Below are positions 8,444 through 17,055 of a stretch of DNA of 64,000 bases, one piece after another. How positions within the stretch are numbered: position 1 is the first letter of the stretch; each line of letters begins with the position of its first letter. The notes under the pieces were generated by a model. That model did not search any database. It was not told the origin of the DNA and saw nothing but the letters and a program-made list of their open reading frames with translations. A program made the position numbers and the translations under genes. This DNA is from Herbiconiux moechotypicola (GTDB taxonomy: Bacteria; Actinomycetota; Actinomycetes; Actinomycetales; Microbacteriaceae): assembly GCF_024979255.1 (NCBI RefSeq), contig NZ_JANLCN010000003.1, positions 248,001-312,000 on the forward strand, in the 5' to 3' direction.

Positions 8444-9319
8444 ATGACGGCTCGACGACTCGACGGCCTCGCCACCGCGGCCGCCATCAAGGCCGAGCTC
8501 GCGGACCGTGTGGCGACGCTGCGTGGGAGAAGGGTCGTCCCCGGCCTCGCCACCGTGCTCGTGGGAGACGACCCCGGCTCGCGGTGGTACGTCGCGGGGA
8601 AGCACCGCGACTGCGCAGAGGTCGGCATCTCGTCGATCAGGCGGGACCTGCCGGCGGACACCGACCAGGCAGAGCTCGACGAGGTCATCCGCGAACTCAA
8701 CGCCGACCCGGCCTGCACGGGTTACATCGTGCAACTCCCACTCCCCGCCCATCTCGACACCGACCGTGCGCTCGAACTCATCGATCCCGCGAAAGACGCC
8801 GACGGGCTGCACCCCACCAACCTCGGTCGGCTCGTGCTCAACGTCGACCGCCCGATCGGGTCGCCACTGCCCTGCACTCCGCGCGGCGTGATCGAGCTCG
8901 TCGAGCGTCACGGTCTGTCGTGGGACGGCGCCGACGTGGTGGTGATCGGCCGGGGTGTGACCGTCGGCCGATCGATCGGGGCACTGCTCACCCGGCGTGA
9001 GTACAACGCCACCGTCACACTCACCCACACGGGCACCCGCGATCTCCCGGCGAGGCTCCGCGAGGCCGACGTGATCGTGGCCGCGGCGGGATCCGCCGGT
9101 CTCGTGCGGCCCGAGCACGTCAAGCCTGGCGCGATCGTGCTCGACGTGGGGGTGTCGCGGTCCGTCGACCCGATGACCGGCCGCTCCCTCGTGGTCGGCG
9201 ACGTCGACCCTCGGGTCGACGACAGGGCCTCCTGGCTCTCCCCCAACCCGGGAGGTGTCGGGCCGATGACCCGGGCCCTCCTGCTCGCCAACGTCGTGGA
9301 GATGGCCGAGCGCACCTGA
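8444..9319 (+). CDS. folD: Methylenetetrahydrofolate dehydrogenase/cyclohydrolase
   Basis: A protein of 291 residues. The active-site segment [17 protein letters not shown], the QLPLPAHLD loop, [13 protein letters not shown], a Rossmann segment [14 protein letters not shown] and [16 protein letters not shown] are all present. FolD interconverts 5,10-methylene-THF, methenyl-THF and 10-formyl-THF, linking MetF to PurU. ATG 8444 was chosen because it directly follows the purU stop; the longer frame upstream is a shadow of purU. Confidence 0.94.
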   Translation: MTARRLDGLATAAAIKAELADRVATLRGRRVVPGLATVLVGDDPGSRWYVAGKHRDCAEVGISSIRRDLPADTDQAELDEVIRELNADPACTGYIVQLPLPAHLDTDRALELIDPAKDADGLHPTNLGRLVLNVDRPIGSPLPCTPRGVIELVERHGLSWDGADVVVIGRGVTVGRSIGALLTRREYNATVTLTHTGTRDLPARLREADVIVAAAGSAGLVRPEHVKPGAIVLDVGVSRSVDPMTGRSLVVGDVDPRVDDRASWLSPNPGGVGPMTRALLLANVVEMAERT

Positions 9320-9330
9320 GCGCCCGCCCT

Positions 9331-9360
9331 GCTCCACGCACACTCGCTCCACGCACACTC
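9331..9360. repeat. Perfect 15-bp tandem duplication
   Basis: GCTCCACGCACACTC occurs twice head to tail (9331-9345 and 9346-9360) in the 63-base gap between folD and demethylase C. It looks like a recent slippage duplication and may vary between strains. No function is evident. Confidence 0.8.
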
Positions 9361-9382
9361 GACGATGAGAGGAACCACCAGC

Positions 9383-10720
9383 ATGAACGCACCGAGCCTG
9401 CAAGACGGGATCGACAGGGCCGGATCGGCCATCAACCTGCTCTGGAAGCCCGGAGTGGCACCCTGGACCGTGCCGGTGGTGCAGCCGGAGTACGTGGGGT
9501 GGAGCGAGGAGCAGAACGCGTGGCGCAGCACCGTCGCCCTCTCCGACCTCTCGTATCACATGTCCGACACCGTCATCGAGGGTCCGGATGCGACCAAGCT
9601 GCTCTCGGCGGTGAGCGCGAACAATTACGAGAACTTCGCCATCGGCCAGGCCAAGCAGTTCGTTCCGGTCTCCTACGACGGCAACATCATCGTCGACGGC
9701 ATTCTGCTGCGCGAGAGCGAGAACCGCTACACGCTCACCGGAGTGCCGGCCGCGCAGAACTGGGTGAAGTACCACGGCACCACCGGGGGCTACGACGTGG
9801 AGTTCTCCACCGACCCCGACTCCTCGGTGCGCAAGGACGGCGACCCGAAGCTGTTCCGCTATCAGATCCAGGGTCCGCTCGCCCTCGAGCTAGTGGAGCG
9901 CGCCTTCGGCGGTCCGCTCCCCGAGACGAAGTTCTTCCACTCGATCGTCACCGAGCTCGCGGGCAAGCCGGTGCGCGCGCTGCGGCACGGCATGGCGGGG
10001 CAGGCAGGCTACGAGTTCATCGGCGACTACGCCGACCACGCCGAGGTGAAGGCGGCCCTCATGGCGGCCGGCGAACCGCTGGGCCTCGTGCTCGTGGGCG
10101 GGCTGGCGTACTTCACCAACGGCGTCGAGAGCGGCTGGGTGCCCACGCCCACACCGGCCATCTACACCGATCCGCGACTGGAGGACTACCGGCGATCCCT
10201 CGGCCTGTTCTCCTACGAGGGCCAGAAGCCGCTGAACGGCAGCTTCTTCTCCGAAGACATCGAGGACTACTACCTCTCCCCCTACGACCTCGGGTACGGG
10301 CGTTCGATCTCGTTCAACCACGACTTCATCGGCCGCGAAGCCCTCCTGGCCGCCAAAGACGCGCCGCGCCGCACCAAGGTGACACTGGAGTTCGACGTCG
10401 ACGACGTGCACCGCGTGCTCGGCGACGACCCGGGTCACACGCTCACCTACGCCCGCCATCGCGTCGAGAGCGAGGGCGAGCTCGTCGGCGTGACCTACTA
10501 CACCGCACTCATCGGACCGGTCGGTACGGTGCTGTCGCTGGCACTGGTCGACGCCGAGCACGCGACCCCGGGCACGCGGGTCGAGGTCGTGTGGGGTGAG
10601 CACCCGGGCGCGGGCACGGCTCCGGATGCAGACCTCGGCTTCCCGCGCATCCGGGCCACGGTGCAGACCTCCCCCTACGACGAGTTCGCCCGAACCCAGT
10701 ACCGACTCAACCGGGTGTGA
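9383..10720 (+). CDS. THF-dependent aromatic O-demethylase, LigM/DesA family (paralog C)
   Basis: A protein of 445 residues, ATG 9383 behind GAGAGGA. It shares with paralog B the family blocks AIGQAKQFVPVSYDGN, QIQGPLALELV, ESGWVPTPTPAIYTDP, SPYDLGYGRSISFNHDFIGR and VVWGEHPG. The ribosome-binding region (GAGAGGAAC followed by CCA...ATGAACGCACC) is also shared, so the duplication included the leader. A third copy suggests a different preferred methoxy position or substrate, for example syringate versus 3-O-methylgallate versus vanillate in SYK-6. This division of labour is inferred. Confidence 0.85.
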   Translation: MNAPSLQDGIDRAGSAINLLWKPGVAPWTVPVVQPEYVGWSEEQNAWRSTVALSDLSYHMSDTVIEGPDATKLLSAVSANNYENFAIGQAKQFVPVSYDGNIIVDGILLRESENRYTLTGVPAAQNWVKYHGTTGGYDVEFSTDPDSSVRKDGDPKLFRYQIQGPLALELVERAFGGPLPETKFFHSIVTELAGKPVRALRHGMAGQAGYEFIGDYADHAEVKAALMAAGEPLGLVLVGGLAYFTNGVESGWVPTPTPAIYTDPRLEDYRRSLGLFSYEGQKPLNGSFFSEDIEDYYLSPYDLGYGRSISFNHDFIGREALLAAKDAPRRTKVTLEFDVDDVHRVLGDDPGHTLTYARHRVESEGELVGVTYYTALIGPVGTVLSLALVDAEHATPGTRVEVVWGEHPGAGTAPDADLGFPRIRATVQTSPYDEFARTQYRLNRV

Positions 10721-10806
10721 GCGCACCCGCCGGCGATCGGGAGCCGCCCCGCGGGGGATGCCTGCCGATGAGGCCACCATGACCGCACCCGATGCGGCGA
10801 AAGACG

Positions 10807-10825
10807 TCAGGTGAGGCTAACCTAA
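10807..10825. promoter_or_regulatory. DtxR/IdeR iron box
   Basis: TCAGGTGAGGCTAACCTAA matches the DtxR/IdeR consensus TTAGGTTAGGCTAACCTAA at 17 of 19 positions. It includes a TANNNT-type -10 (TAACCT, 10818-10823) whose start site would fall at or just before the ATG at 10833. No Shine-Dalgarno exists, so a leaderless, iron-repressed transcript is likely. Confidence 0.8.
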
Positions 10826-10832
10826 ATCACTG

Positions 10833-11840
10833 ATGCCTCCCCGACTCACCGCCCGCCGCACGCTCGCCTTCGTGAGCGTCGTCGTCGTGCTCGTGATCGC
10901 GGTGGTGCTGAGCCTCATGGTGGGGCGCCAGGCGCTCTCCCCCGTCGAGGTGGTGCGTGCGCTGATCGAGGGCGGCACCGGCAACACCGTCGACATCGTG
11001 CGCGGCCTCCGGCTCGAGCGCACGCTGGTGGCGCTCGCGGTGGGGGCGGCCCTCGGCGCCGCGGGCGCGCTCATGCAGGCGCTCACCCGCAACCCGCTCG
11101 CCGACCCCGGCCTCCTCGGCGTGAACGCGGGCGCCGCGGCGGCGGTGGTCACCGGGTTCACCTTCTTCGGCATCACCAGCGCGCTCCCACAGATGTGGCT
11201 CGGCCTGGTCGGCGCGGCCGTCGCTTCGGTCGTGGTGTACCTCGTCGGCTCGGGCGGGCGCGCCTCCGCCGGCCCCGCCCGGCTCGCCCTGGCCGGTGCC
11301 GCCCTCACGGCGGTGCTGTTCAGCTACATCAACGCCCTCGCGATGAGCGACCAGGCCACCTACAACGAGGTGCGCTTCTGGGTTGTCGGCTCGGTGGTCA
11401 ACCGGGGCCTCGACACGCTCGTCATCGCGCTGCCGTTCCTCGTGCTCGGGGTCGTGCTCGCCCTGATCGTCGGCCCCGGCCTCAACGCCCTCGCGCTCGG
11501 TGAGGACAGCTCGCGCTCGCTCGGCCTCGGCGTGGGGCGCATCCGCGTGCTCACCGCCGTCTCCATCACCCTGCTCTGCGGAGCGGCGACCGCGGTGGCC
11601 GGTCCGATCGGCTTCCTCGGGCTCACCGTGCCGCACGTCGCGCGGGCCGTCGTGGGCGCCGATCAGCGGCGCATCATCCCGTTCGGCATGCTGCTCTCGG
11701 CGGCGTTCCTCGTGCTCGCCGACACCCTCGGCCGGGTCGTCTCCGGCGGGGCCGAGATCGAGGCGGGCCTCATGACCGCGATCCTCGGCGGCCCGGTGTT
11801 CATCGCGCTCGTGCGCCGGCGACGGATGGTGCCCGCATGA
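10833..11840 (+). CDS. Iron-siderophore ABC transporter permease (FecCD family)
   Basis: A protein of 335 residues with about nine hydrophobic segments. ALGAAGALMQALTRNPLADPGLLGVNAGA is summarised by its FecCD signature ALMQALTRNPLADP at about residues 80-93, and GLTVPHVAR near residue 265 is the second hallmark. It forms the membrane channel with the following permease. The ATG directly follows the iron box. The next gene overlaps by ATGA, marking an operon of four transporter genes. Confidence 0.93.
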   Translation: MPPRLTARRTLAFVSVVVVLVIAVVLSLMVGRQALSPVEVVRALIEGGTGNTVDIVRGLRLERTLVALAVGAALGAAGALMQALTRNPLADPGLLGVNAGAAAAVVTGFTFFGITSALPQMWLGLVGAAVASVVVYLVGSGGRASAGPARLALAGAALTAVLFSYINALAMSDQATYNEVRFWVVGSVVNRGLDTLVIALPFLVLGVVLALIVGPGLNALALGEDSSRSLGLGVGRIRVLTAVSITLLCGAATAVAGPIGFLGLTVPHVARAVVGADQRRIIPFGMLLSAAFLVLADTLGRVVSGGAEIEAGLMTAILGGPVFIALVRRRRMVPA

Positions 11841-12871
11841 CCCGCCGCTGGAACGTGGTCGCCGGGCCACTCGCCCTCCGCTTCCACGTGCGCTCCGTGG
11901 TGGTGGCGGGGCTCCTCGTGCTCGCCCTCGTGGGCGCGATCCTCGCCTCGCTCACCCTCGGTGCGCATCCGGTCGGCCTCGTGCCGGCCCTGCAGGCCGT
12001 CTTCGGCGAGGGGAGTGTGGCCGACGAACTGATCGTGGGTCAGCTGAGGCTGCCGCGAGTGCTCACCGGAGCGCTCGTGGGTGCCGCGCTCGGCATGGCC
12101 GGCTCGCTGTTCCAGTCGGTCACGCGCAACCCGCTGGGCAGCCCCGACGTGATCGGCTTCACCTCGGGAGCCTCGACCGGCGCGCTGGTGGCCATCCTGG
12201 TGCTCGGGATGGGCGCGGGCGGCACCGCGATCGGTGCGGTCCTCGGCGGCGCGGCGACCGCCGCGATCGTGTTCGCCCTCGCCACCCGCCACGGCGTCGC
12301 CCCGCTGCGGCTCGTGCTCGTGGGCATCGGAGCGGGTGCCATCCTGCTCGCCGTCAATCAGCTCATGATCGTACGATCCCAGCTCTACGACGCGCAGAGC
12401 GCCGCGGTGTGGCTGGTGGGCAGCCTGGCCGGTCGCGGCTGGCCCGACGTGATGTTCCTGCTCCCTGTCGTGATCATCGGAGGCGTGCTGGCGGCGGCGC
12501 TGGCGTCGGCGCTCACGCTCGGCGAGTTCTCCGACGACCGGTCGGCAAGTCTCGGCCTCCGCCCCGGGCGGGTGCGCCTCGGGGCTGTGACCGTGGGGGT
12601 GCTGCTGGCTTCGGCCGCGGTCGCCGCCGCCGGCCCCATTCAGTTCGTCGCCCTCGCCGCACCGCAGATCTCGCGCCGCCTCACCGGCGCCACCGGCCCG
12701 AACGCCCTCACCGCGGCGCTGACCGGCTCGGTGCTCCTGGTCCTCTCCGATCTCGCCGCACGCGAGGCCTTCCAGCCCCGGCAGCTGCCGGTCGGCGTGG
12801 TCACCGGCCTCGTCGGAGGCCTCTATCTGATCTGGCTGCTCGGTCACGAGTGGCGGAAGGGACGCGGATGA
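11837..12871 (+). CDS. Iron-siderophore ABC transporter permease (FecCD family)
   Basis: A polytopic protein of 344 residues, partner of the preceding permease. It carries SLFQSVTRNPLGSPDVIGF (the FecCD coupling motif) and a C-terminal QFVALAAPQISRRLTG segment corresponding to the P-H-xAR hallmark, and ends in a WLLGHEWRKG tail as in FepG-type subunits. Both its ends overlap neighbouring genes by ATGA, so stoichiometric expression of the heterodimeric permease is likely. Located in the cytoplasmic membrane. Confidence 0.93.
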   Translation: MTRRWNVVAGPLALRFHVRSVVVAGLLVLALVGAILASLTLGAHPVGLVPALQAVFGEGSVADELIVGQLRLPRVLTGALVGAALGMAGSLFQSVTRNPLGSPDVIGFTSGASTGALVAILVLGMGAGGTAIGAVLGGAATAAIVFALATRHGVAPLRLVLVGIGAGAILLAVNQLMIVRSQLYDAQSAAVWLVGSLAGRGWPDVMFLLPVVIIGGVLAAALASALTLGEFSDDRSASLGLRPGRVRLGAVTVGVLLASAAVAAAGPIQFVALAAPQISRRLTGATGPNALTAALTGSVLLVLSDLAAREAFQPRQLPVGVVTGLVGGLYLIWLLGHEWRKGRG

Positions 12872-13704
12872 CCGGCACAGAACGCCTTCGCGCCGAGAAC
12901 GTGGTGCTCGGCTACGGCGACGCCCCCATCGTCGACGGACTCAGCATCGAGGTGCCCGACGGCTCGTTCACGGTGATCGTCGGAGCGAACGGCAGCGGCA
13001 AGTCCACCCTTCTGCGCGGCCTCGCCAGGCTGCTGCGCCCGAGCCAGGGAGAGGTGGTGCTCGACGAACGCCCCCTGCGCGCCTACGGGTCGAAGGAGCT
13101 CGCCCGCCTGCTCGGCCTGCTGCCGCAGTCGCAGGCCGCACCCGAGTCGATCGGCGTGGCCGACCTGGTGGCGCGCGGACGGTACCCGCACCAGACCCTG
13201 CTGCGCCAGTGGTCGCCTTCCGACGCCGCGGCCGTCGAGCGGGCGCTCGAGCGCACGGGCACGGCCGAACTCGCCGACCGCACCTTCGACGAGCTCTCCG
13301 GCGGGCAGCGGCAGCGGGTATGGGTGGCCATGGCGCTGGCGCAGGAGACGAGCATCCTGCTGCTCGACGAGCCCACCACCTTCCTCGACATCGCCCACCA
13401 GGTCGACCTGCTCGACCTCTGCTCGCAACTGCAGCAGGAGAACGGCTACACGATGGTGCTCGTGCTGCACGACCTCAACCTCGCCACGCGGTACGCCACC
13501 CACCTCGTCGCGATGAAGGACGGGTCGATCGTGGCCCAGGGCGAGCCCTCGGCGATCATCACCCCCGCACTCGTCGAGGAGGTGTTCGGCCTCCCCTGCA
13601 CCGTCATCCCCGACCCGGAGACCGGCACGCCCCTCGTCATCCCGCGGCGTTCGCCGCACATGCCCCCGAATCCCCTGCCAGAACAACAAGGAGAATCACA
13701 GTGA
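12868..13704 (+). CDS. Iron-siderophore ABC transporter ATP-binding protein
   Basis: An ATPase of 278 residues. Walker A GANGSGKS is at residues 39-46, the signature LSGGQRQR and Walker B ILLLDEPTT follow, and VLVLHDLNLATRYATHLV is the switch region. FepC-type length and order. ATG 12868 overlaps the permease stop; the longer upstream frame is a shadow. It energises import through the two preceding permeases. Confidence 0.94.
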   Translation: MTGTERLRAENVVLGYGDAPIVDGLSIEVPDGSFTVIVGANGSGKSTLLRGLARLLRPSQGEVVLDERPLRAYGSKELARLLGLLPQSQAAPESIGVADLVARGRYPHQTLLRQWSPSDAAAVERALERTGTAELADRTFDELSGGQRQRVWVAMALAQETSILLLDEPTTFLDIAHQVDLLDLCSQLQQENGYTMVLVLHDLNLATRYATHLVAMKDGSIVAQGEPSAIITPALVEEVFGLPCTVIPDPETGTPLVIPRRSPHMPPNPLPEQQGESQ

Positions 13705-14714
13705 ACCGACGACACATCCGCCTCGCCGGCGTCGCCCTCGCGATGGGCACCGCCCTCGCCCTCACCGCGTGCAGCGGCGGCACGACCGACAGCGGCACGG
13801 CGGGCGAGACCTCCGCCGCCACCACCGGCGCCTTCGAGTACACGGATGCGCGCGGCGAGACCGTCGCGCTCGACTCGGTGCCCACCACCGTCGTCGCCCA
13901 GGCCACCGTGGCCGCCGCGCTCTACGACGCGGGCTTCACCGTCGCCGGCGCCTATGGCGAGCTCGTGCCCGACGCCGACGGCGCCTACAGCTACCAGGTC
14001 GGCGACCTGCCGGTCGACGAGATCGAGGTGATCGGCAGCACCTACGGCGAGTTCGACATCGAGGACTTCGCGCTGCTCGAGCCGCAGCTGATCGTCGACT
14101 ACACCTTCGACGGCGAGACGCTCTGGTACGTGCCCGCCGAGCAGGCCGAGCAGATCTACGCGCTCGCCCCCGGCATCGCGCTGAACGGCTCTCCGGCCAC
14201 CACCGACGAGGCGATCGAGAGCTTCGTCGAGCTGGCCGGCCTCCTCGGCGCCGACACCGAGAGCGACGAGCTCGCCGCCGACAAGGCCGCCTACGACGCC
14301 GCGCTGGCCACCATCGCCGAGGTCGCGTCCGCATCCGGCCTCACCGTCGCCGTCATGTCGCCCGGCACCGACAGCCTGTACGTCGCCGACCCCGCGTTCC
14401 TGCCCGAGTTCTCCACGCTCACCGCGCAGGGTCTCGACGTGATGACCCCGGTCGACCCCGACGGCCAGGTGTTCAAGCAGGTCAGCTGGGAGCAGGCCTC
14501 CGACTACTCCGATGCCGACGTCATCCTCGTCGACGCCCGCGGCTACGACGCCGTCGCCGACGACCTGATGGGCGTGCCCACCTGGGCCAGCCTCCCCGCC
14601 GTGCAGGCGGGCCAGGTCTACAACTGGTACGCGGCTGCGCCCTACTCCTACAAGCAGTACGCGCAGATCTACCAGGAGCTGGCCGACGAGCTGGCGAACG
14701 CGTCGAAGCTGTAA
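13701..14714 (+). CDS. Iron-siderophore substrate-binding lipoprotein
   Basis: A protein of 337 residues starting at GTG 13701 behind AAGGAGA. The N-terminus is a lipoprotein signal with lipobox LTAC, so it is anchored outside the membrane. The body has the TroA/FepB-type two-lobe pattern, with VPTTVVAQATVAAALYDAG near residue 55 and a C-terminal LPAVQAGQVYNW segment. It captures the ferric siderophore, or possibly haem, for the preceding permease. No siderophore biosynthesis genes are in the window, so it may take up xenosiderophores. Confidence 0.9.
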   Translation: MNRRHIRLAGVALAMGTALALTACSGGTTDSGTAGETSAATTGAFEYTDARGETVALDSVPTTVVAQATVAAALYDAGFTVAGAYGELVPDADGAYSYQVGDLPVDEIEVIGSTYGEFDIEDFALLEPQLIVDYTFDGETLWYVPAEQAEQIYALAPGIALNGSPATTDEAIESFVELAGLLGADTESDELAADKAAYDAALATIAEVASASGLTVAVMSPGTDSLYVADPAFLPEFSTLTAQGLDVMTPVDPDGQVFKQVSWEQASDYSDADVILVDARGYDAVADDLMGVPTWASLPAVQAGQVYNWYAAAPYSYKQYAQIYQELADELANASKL

Positions 14715-14721
14715 GGACCGG

Positions 14722-15534
14722 ATGAGCCGCGCCCGTCGCTTCGGCGACTCCGCCGCGCAGCCCGGCGCCCGTCACCGCGAGGTGGCGGGCGCCGGGTCGC
14801 CGACGGTCGTGTTCGAGGCGGGGCTCGGCATGTCGGGCGTCGTGTGGGCGCTCGTGCACCCGCGCGTCGCCGAACACACCCGCGCCGTGGTGAGCGACCG
14901 CCGGGGCATCGGGCGCAGCGCCGACGCCGTAGGCCCCCGCACCCTCGACGCCCTCGCCGCCGAACTCGGTACGCTGCTCGACGAGCTCGGCGGACCGTTC
15001 GTGCTCGTCGGCCACAGCTGGGGCGGCCCCATCGCCCGCGTCGCCGCCGCCGGTCGCGACGACGTGCGCGCCCTCGTGCTCGTCGACCCCTCCGACGAGC
15101 ACCTCGACGAGTACTTCACCCCCGCCACCCGGCGCCGCATGGCCATCGCGGGCCCGGTCACCCGCGCCGCCGCCGCTCTGGGGCTCTACCGCCGTGCGTC
15201 GTCCATGGGCGACGTGCTGTCGCCGGATGCACGCCGCCGCTTCCGCGACGAGAACTTCGGCCGCCGCGCGGCCCGGCAGCTCGACGCCGAGGTCGCCCAC
15301 TTCCTCCCCGGTCTCGCCGCGCTGCGCGCGCATCCGCCCGCCGTCGACGCCGCCCTCACGATCGTCTCGGGCTCGGGCGGGGCCATCGAGGAGGCCCACG
15401 CCCGCTCGGTCGCGCTCGCCGGAGGCCGCCTCGTCGTCGCCGAGGGCGCCGGTCACAACGTGATGCTCACCGACCCCGACACCGTCGTCGACGCCGTCGT
15501 CGCCGCCGTTCTCGCGGCGCCGCCCGCCGGCTGA
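14722..15534 (+). CDS. Alpha/beta hydrolase
   Basis: A cytoplasmic protein of 270 residues. The nucleophile elbow is GHSWGG, an acidic residue lies in VLVDPSDEH, and a C-terminal GAGHNVMLTDP supplies the catalytic His. It begins eight bases after the siderophore-binding protein with AAGGA upstream, so it may be co-transcribed and could hydrolyse an imported ester-containing siderophore. That role is only suggested by position; the fold is shared by many esterases and haloperoxidases. Confidence 0.8.
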   Translation: MSRARRFGDSAAQPGARHREVAGAGSPTVVFEAGLGMSGVVWALVHPRVAEHTRAVVSDRRGIGRSADAVGPRTLDALAAELGTLLDELGGPFVLVGHSWGGPIARVAAAGRDDVRALVLVDPSDEHLDEYFTPATRRRMAIAGPVTRAAAALGLYRRASSMGDVLSPDARRRFRDENFGRRAARQLDAEVAHFLPGLAALRAHPPAVDAALTIVSGSGGAIEEAHARSVALAGGRLVVAEGAGHNVMLTDPDTVVDAVVAAVLAAPPAG

Positions 15535-15558
15535 ACCGGCCCCGCCACCGCCCGCTGC

Positions 15559-16962
15559 CTACCGCGGGTCGGCGAACCTCGCGAGCCAGTCGCCGAGGGT
15601 GGTCTCCAGCACCGACGAGAACGGGTACGCGATCTGGTCGGCGGGCTGGGGCACGTCGGCCGAGCCGACGTCGCGCAGGATGTGCACCATGTCGGGGATC
15701 TCGGTGAACTCGGCGACACCGGGCGCGAACTGCCCCGCGACCGCGACCACGCCCGAGTCCGGTGTCCCGTCTCCGCACGGGGTGTTGAAGTCCTTCGTGC
15801 CACACGTGACGAGCGTCGGCACGCTCACGAGGGGCGGCAGCTCGTACGGGTCGACCGCGTCGTACTGCTTGCCGTACAGGGTGCGGTAGGCGTGGGTCAC
15901 CACCATCTGCGCGGGGTCCGACCCATAGATGTTCGACTCGATCGTGCTCTGGAAGACCGCGGTCATGTCGACGGCGTCGGGCAGCGGCACGGGGCCGGGC
16001 GCGGGATAGGGCGGGGTGCCGGTGCGGATCTCCGCCACGCCGGCGGCCATCCAGTCGGCCAGTGTCTGCTCGTCGTCGGCGGTCATGGCACCCGCGGCCA
16101 CGGCGGCCTCCATCTGCACGCTGAACTGGGAGGACACGACGTCGAGGATGTGCGTGTAGGCCGGCTCGATGAGCAGCAGCCCCGCCAGCGCGGGCGCGTC
16201 GCCGAGCTCGGTCGCCACGATGAGTGAGTCGGCGCCGCCCTCGCTGTGCCCGAGCAGCAGGATGCGGTCGGAGTCGACCCCCGGCTGCTCCGCCACGAAC
16301 GAGAGGGCGTCGCGGATGGGCTGCACCCGCAGCTGGTCGTAGCCCAGCGCGAGCATCTCGTCGGGGTCGGCCGCATAGGGGCCGAGCCCCGTCGCACCCG
16401 TGCCGAGCTTGTCGTAGCGCAGCGACGCGACGCCGTTCGCGCTCATCACGTCGGCCAGCCATTCGTAGGCCTCGGTGTCGAGGGTGGGCGCGTTGCCGTT
16501 GCGGTCGACACCGCCGGTGCCGACGACGATCACGACCGCCGGAACCGGCTGCGAGGTGTCGGTCGGGCCGCGGAAGCTGCCGTGGAAGGTGACGCCGCCG
16601 CTGTCGAAGGCGACCTCCTGATCGGCGCCGATCACGGGCTGCACCGGAGTGGTCGTCGGCGTGGGGGTCGGAGCGGGCGTCGGCTCCGAGGTGGGGCCGG
16701 CAGAGGGGCAGGCCGAAGCTTCGGCCGACGACACGGATGCGGTCGCAGGCGCCGCGGCTCCTCCCAGCTGGAGGGCCCCGGATGCGGCGAGCACGGCCAG
16801 TACGATGGCGAGCGTCGTCGTCGCAGCACCCCGGCCGCCGCCCGAACCGCGCCGGCGACGCAGCAGCACGAGCACCACCGCGCCCGCCGTGAGCACGAGC
16901 ACACCTACCAGCAAGAGGGGCAGCGACCCCGCGGCCCCCGTGTCGGCCAGACAATCCGTCAT
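15559..16962 (-). CDS. Membrane-anchored alpha/beta hydrolase
   Basis: A protein of 467 residues; ATG 16962 was chosen because GGAGGGA lies just upstream and the longer frame is antisense to the regulator gene. Two hydrophobic segments (about residues 14-34 and 48-65) are followed by a Pro/Thr-rich linker (about 95-107) and a hydrolase domain with elbow GHSEGG and C-terminal DMVHIL. The catalytic domain is probably outside the cell. Divergent from the TrmB-like regulator across a region rich in inverted repeats, so it is a likely target of that regulator. Substrate unknown. Confidence 0.8.
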   Translation of the reverse strand: MTDCLADTGAAGSLPLLLVGVLVLTAGAVVLVLLRRRRGSGGGRGAATTTLAIVLAVLAASGALQLGGAAAPATASVSSAEASACPSAGPTSEPTPAPTPTPTTTPVQPVIGADQEVAFDSGGVTFHGSFRGPTDTSQPVPAVVIVVGTGGVDRNGNAPTLDTEAYEWLADVMSANGVASLRYDKLGTGATGLGPYAADPDEMLALGYDQLRVQPIRDALSFVAEQPGVDSDRILLLGHSEGGADSLIVATELGDAPALAGLLLIEPAYTHILDVVSSQFSVQMEAAVAAGAMTADDEQTLADWMAAGVAEIRTGTPPYPAPGPVPLPDAVDMTAVFQSTIESNIYGSDPAQMVVTHAYRTLYGKQYDAVDPYELPPLVSVPTLVTCGTKDFNTPCGDGTPDSGVVAVAGQFAPGVAEFTEIPDMVHILRDVGSADVPQPADQIAYPFSSVLETTLGDWLARFADPR

Positions 16963-16984
16963 CGCACATCCCTCCGATGACTCA

Positions 16985-17046
16985 GTGTCCTGAACCGTCC
17001 ACCCCGCCGACAAGACCCGCTTGCGGACATGTCCGCTACAGGACAC
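16985..17046. promoter_or_regulatory. Nested inverted repeats in a divergent promoter
   Basis: GTGTCCTG at 16985-16992 is inverted exactly as CAGGACAC at 17039-17046, and between them GCGGACATGTCCGC at 17023-17036 is a perfect 14-bp palindrome. They sit between the hydrolase (minus) and the regulator (plus), and are good candidates for autoregulatory operators. If translation began at ATG 17029 the palindrome would be coding, which argues for the later start. Confidence 0.6.
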
Positions 17047-17055
17047 GCTGAGACG

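Noticed and set aside
3689-10720. Glycine cleavage system T proteins
   Set aside because: The proteins are about 450 residues with LigM/DesA-specific blocks, occur in three copies, and no gcvH or gcvP is present. The folate genes present fit demethylation better.
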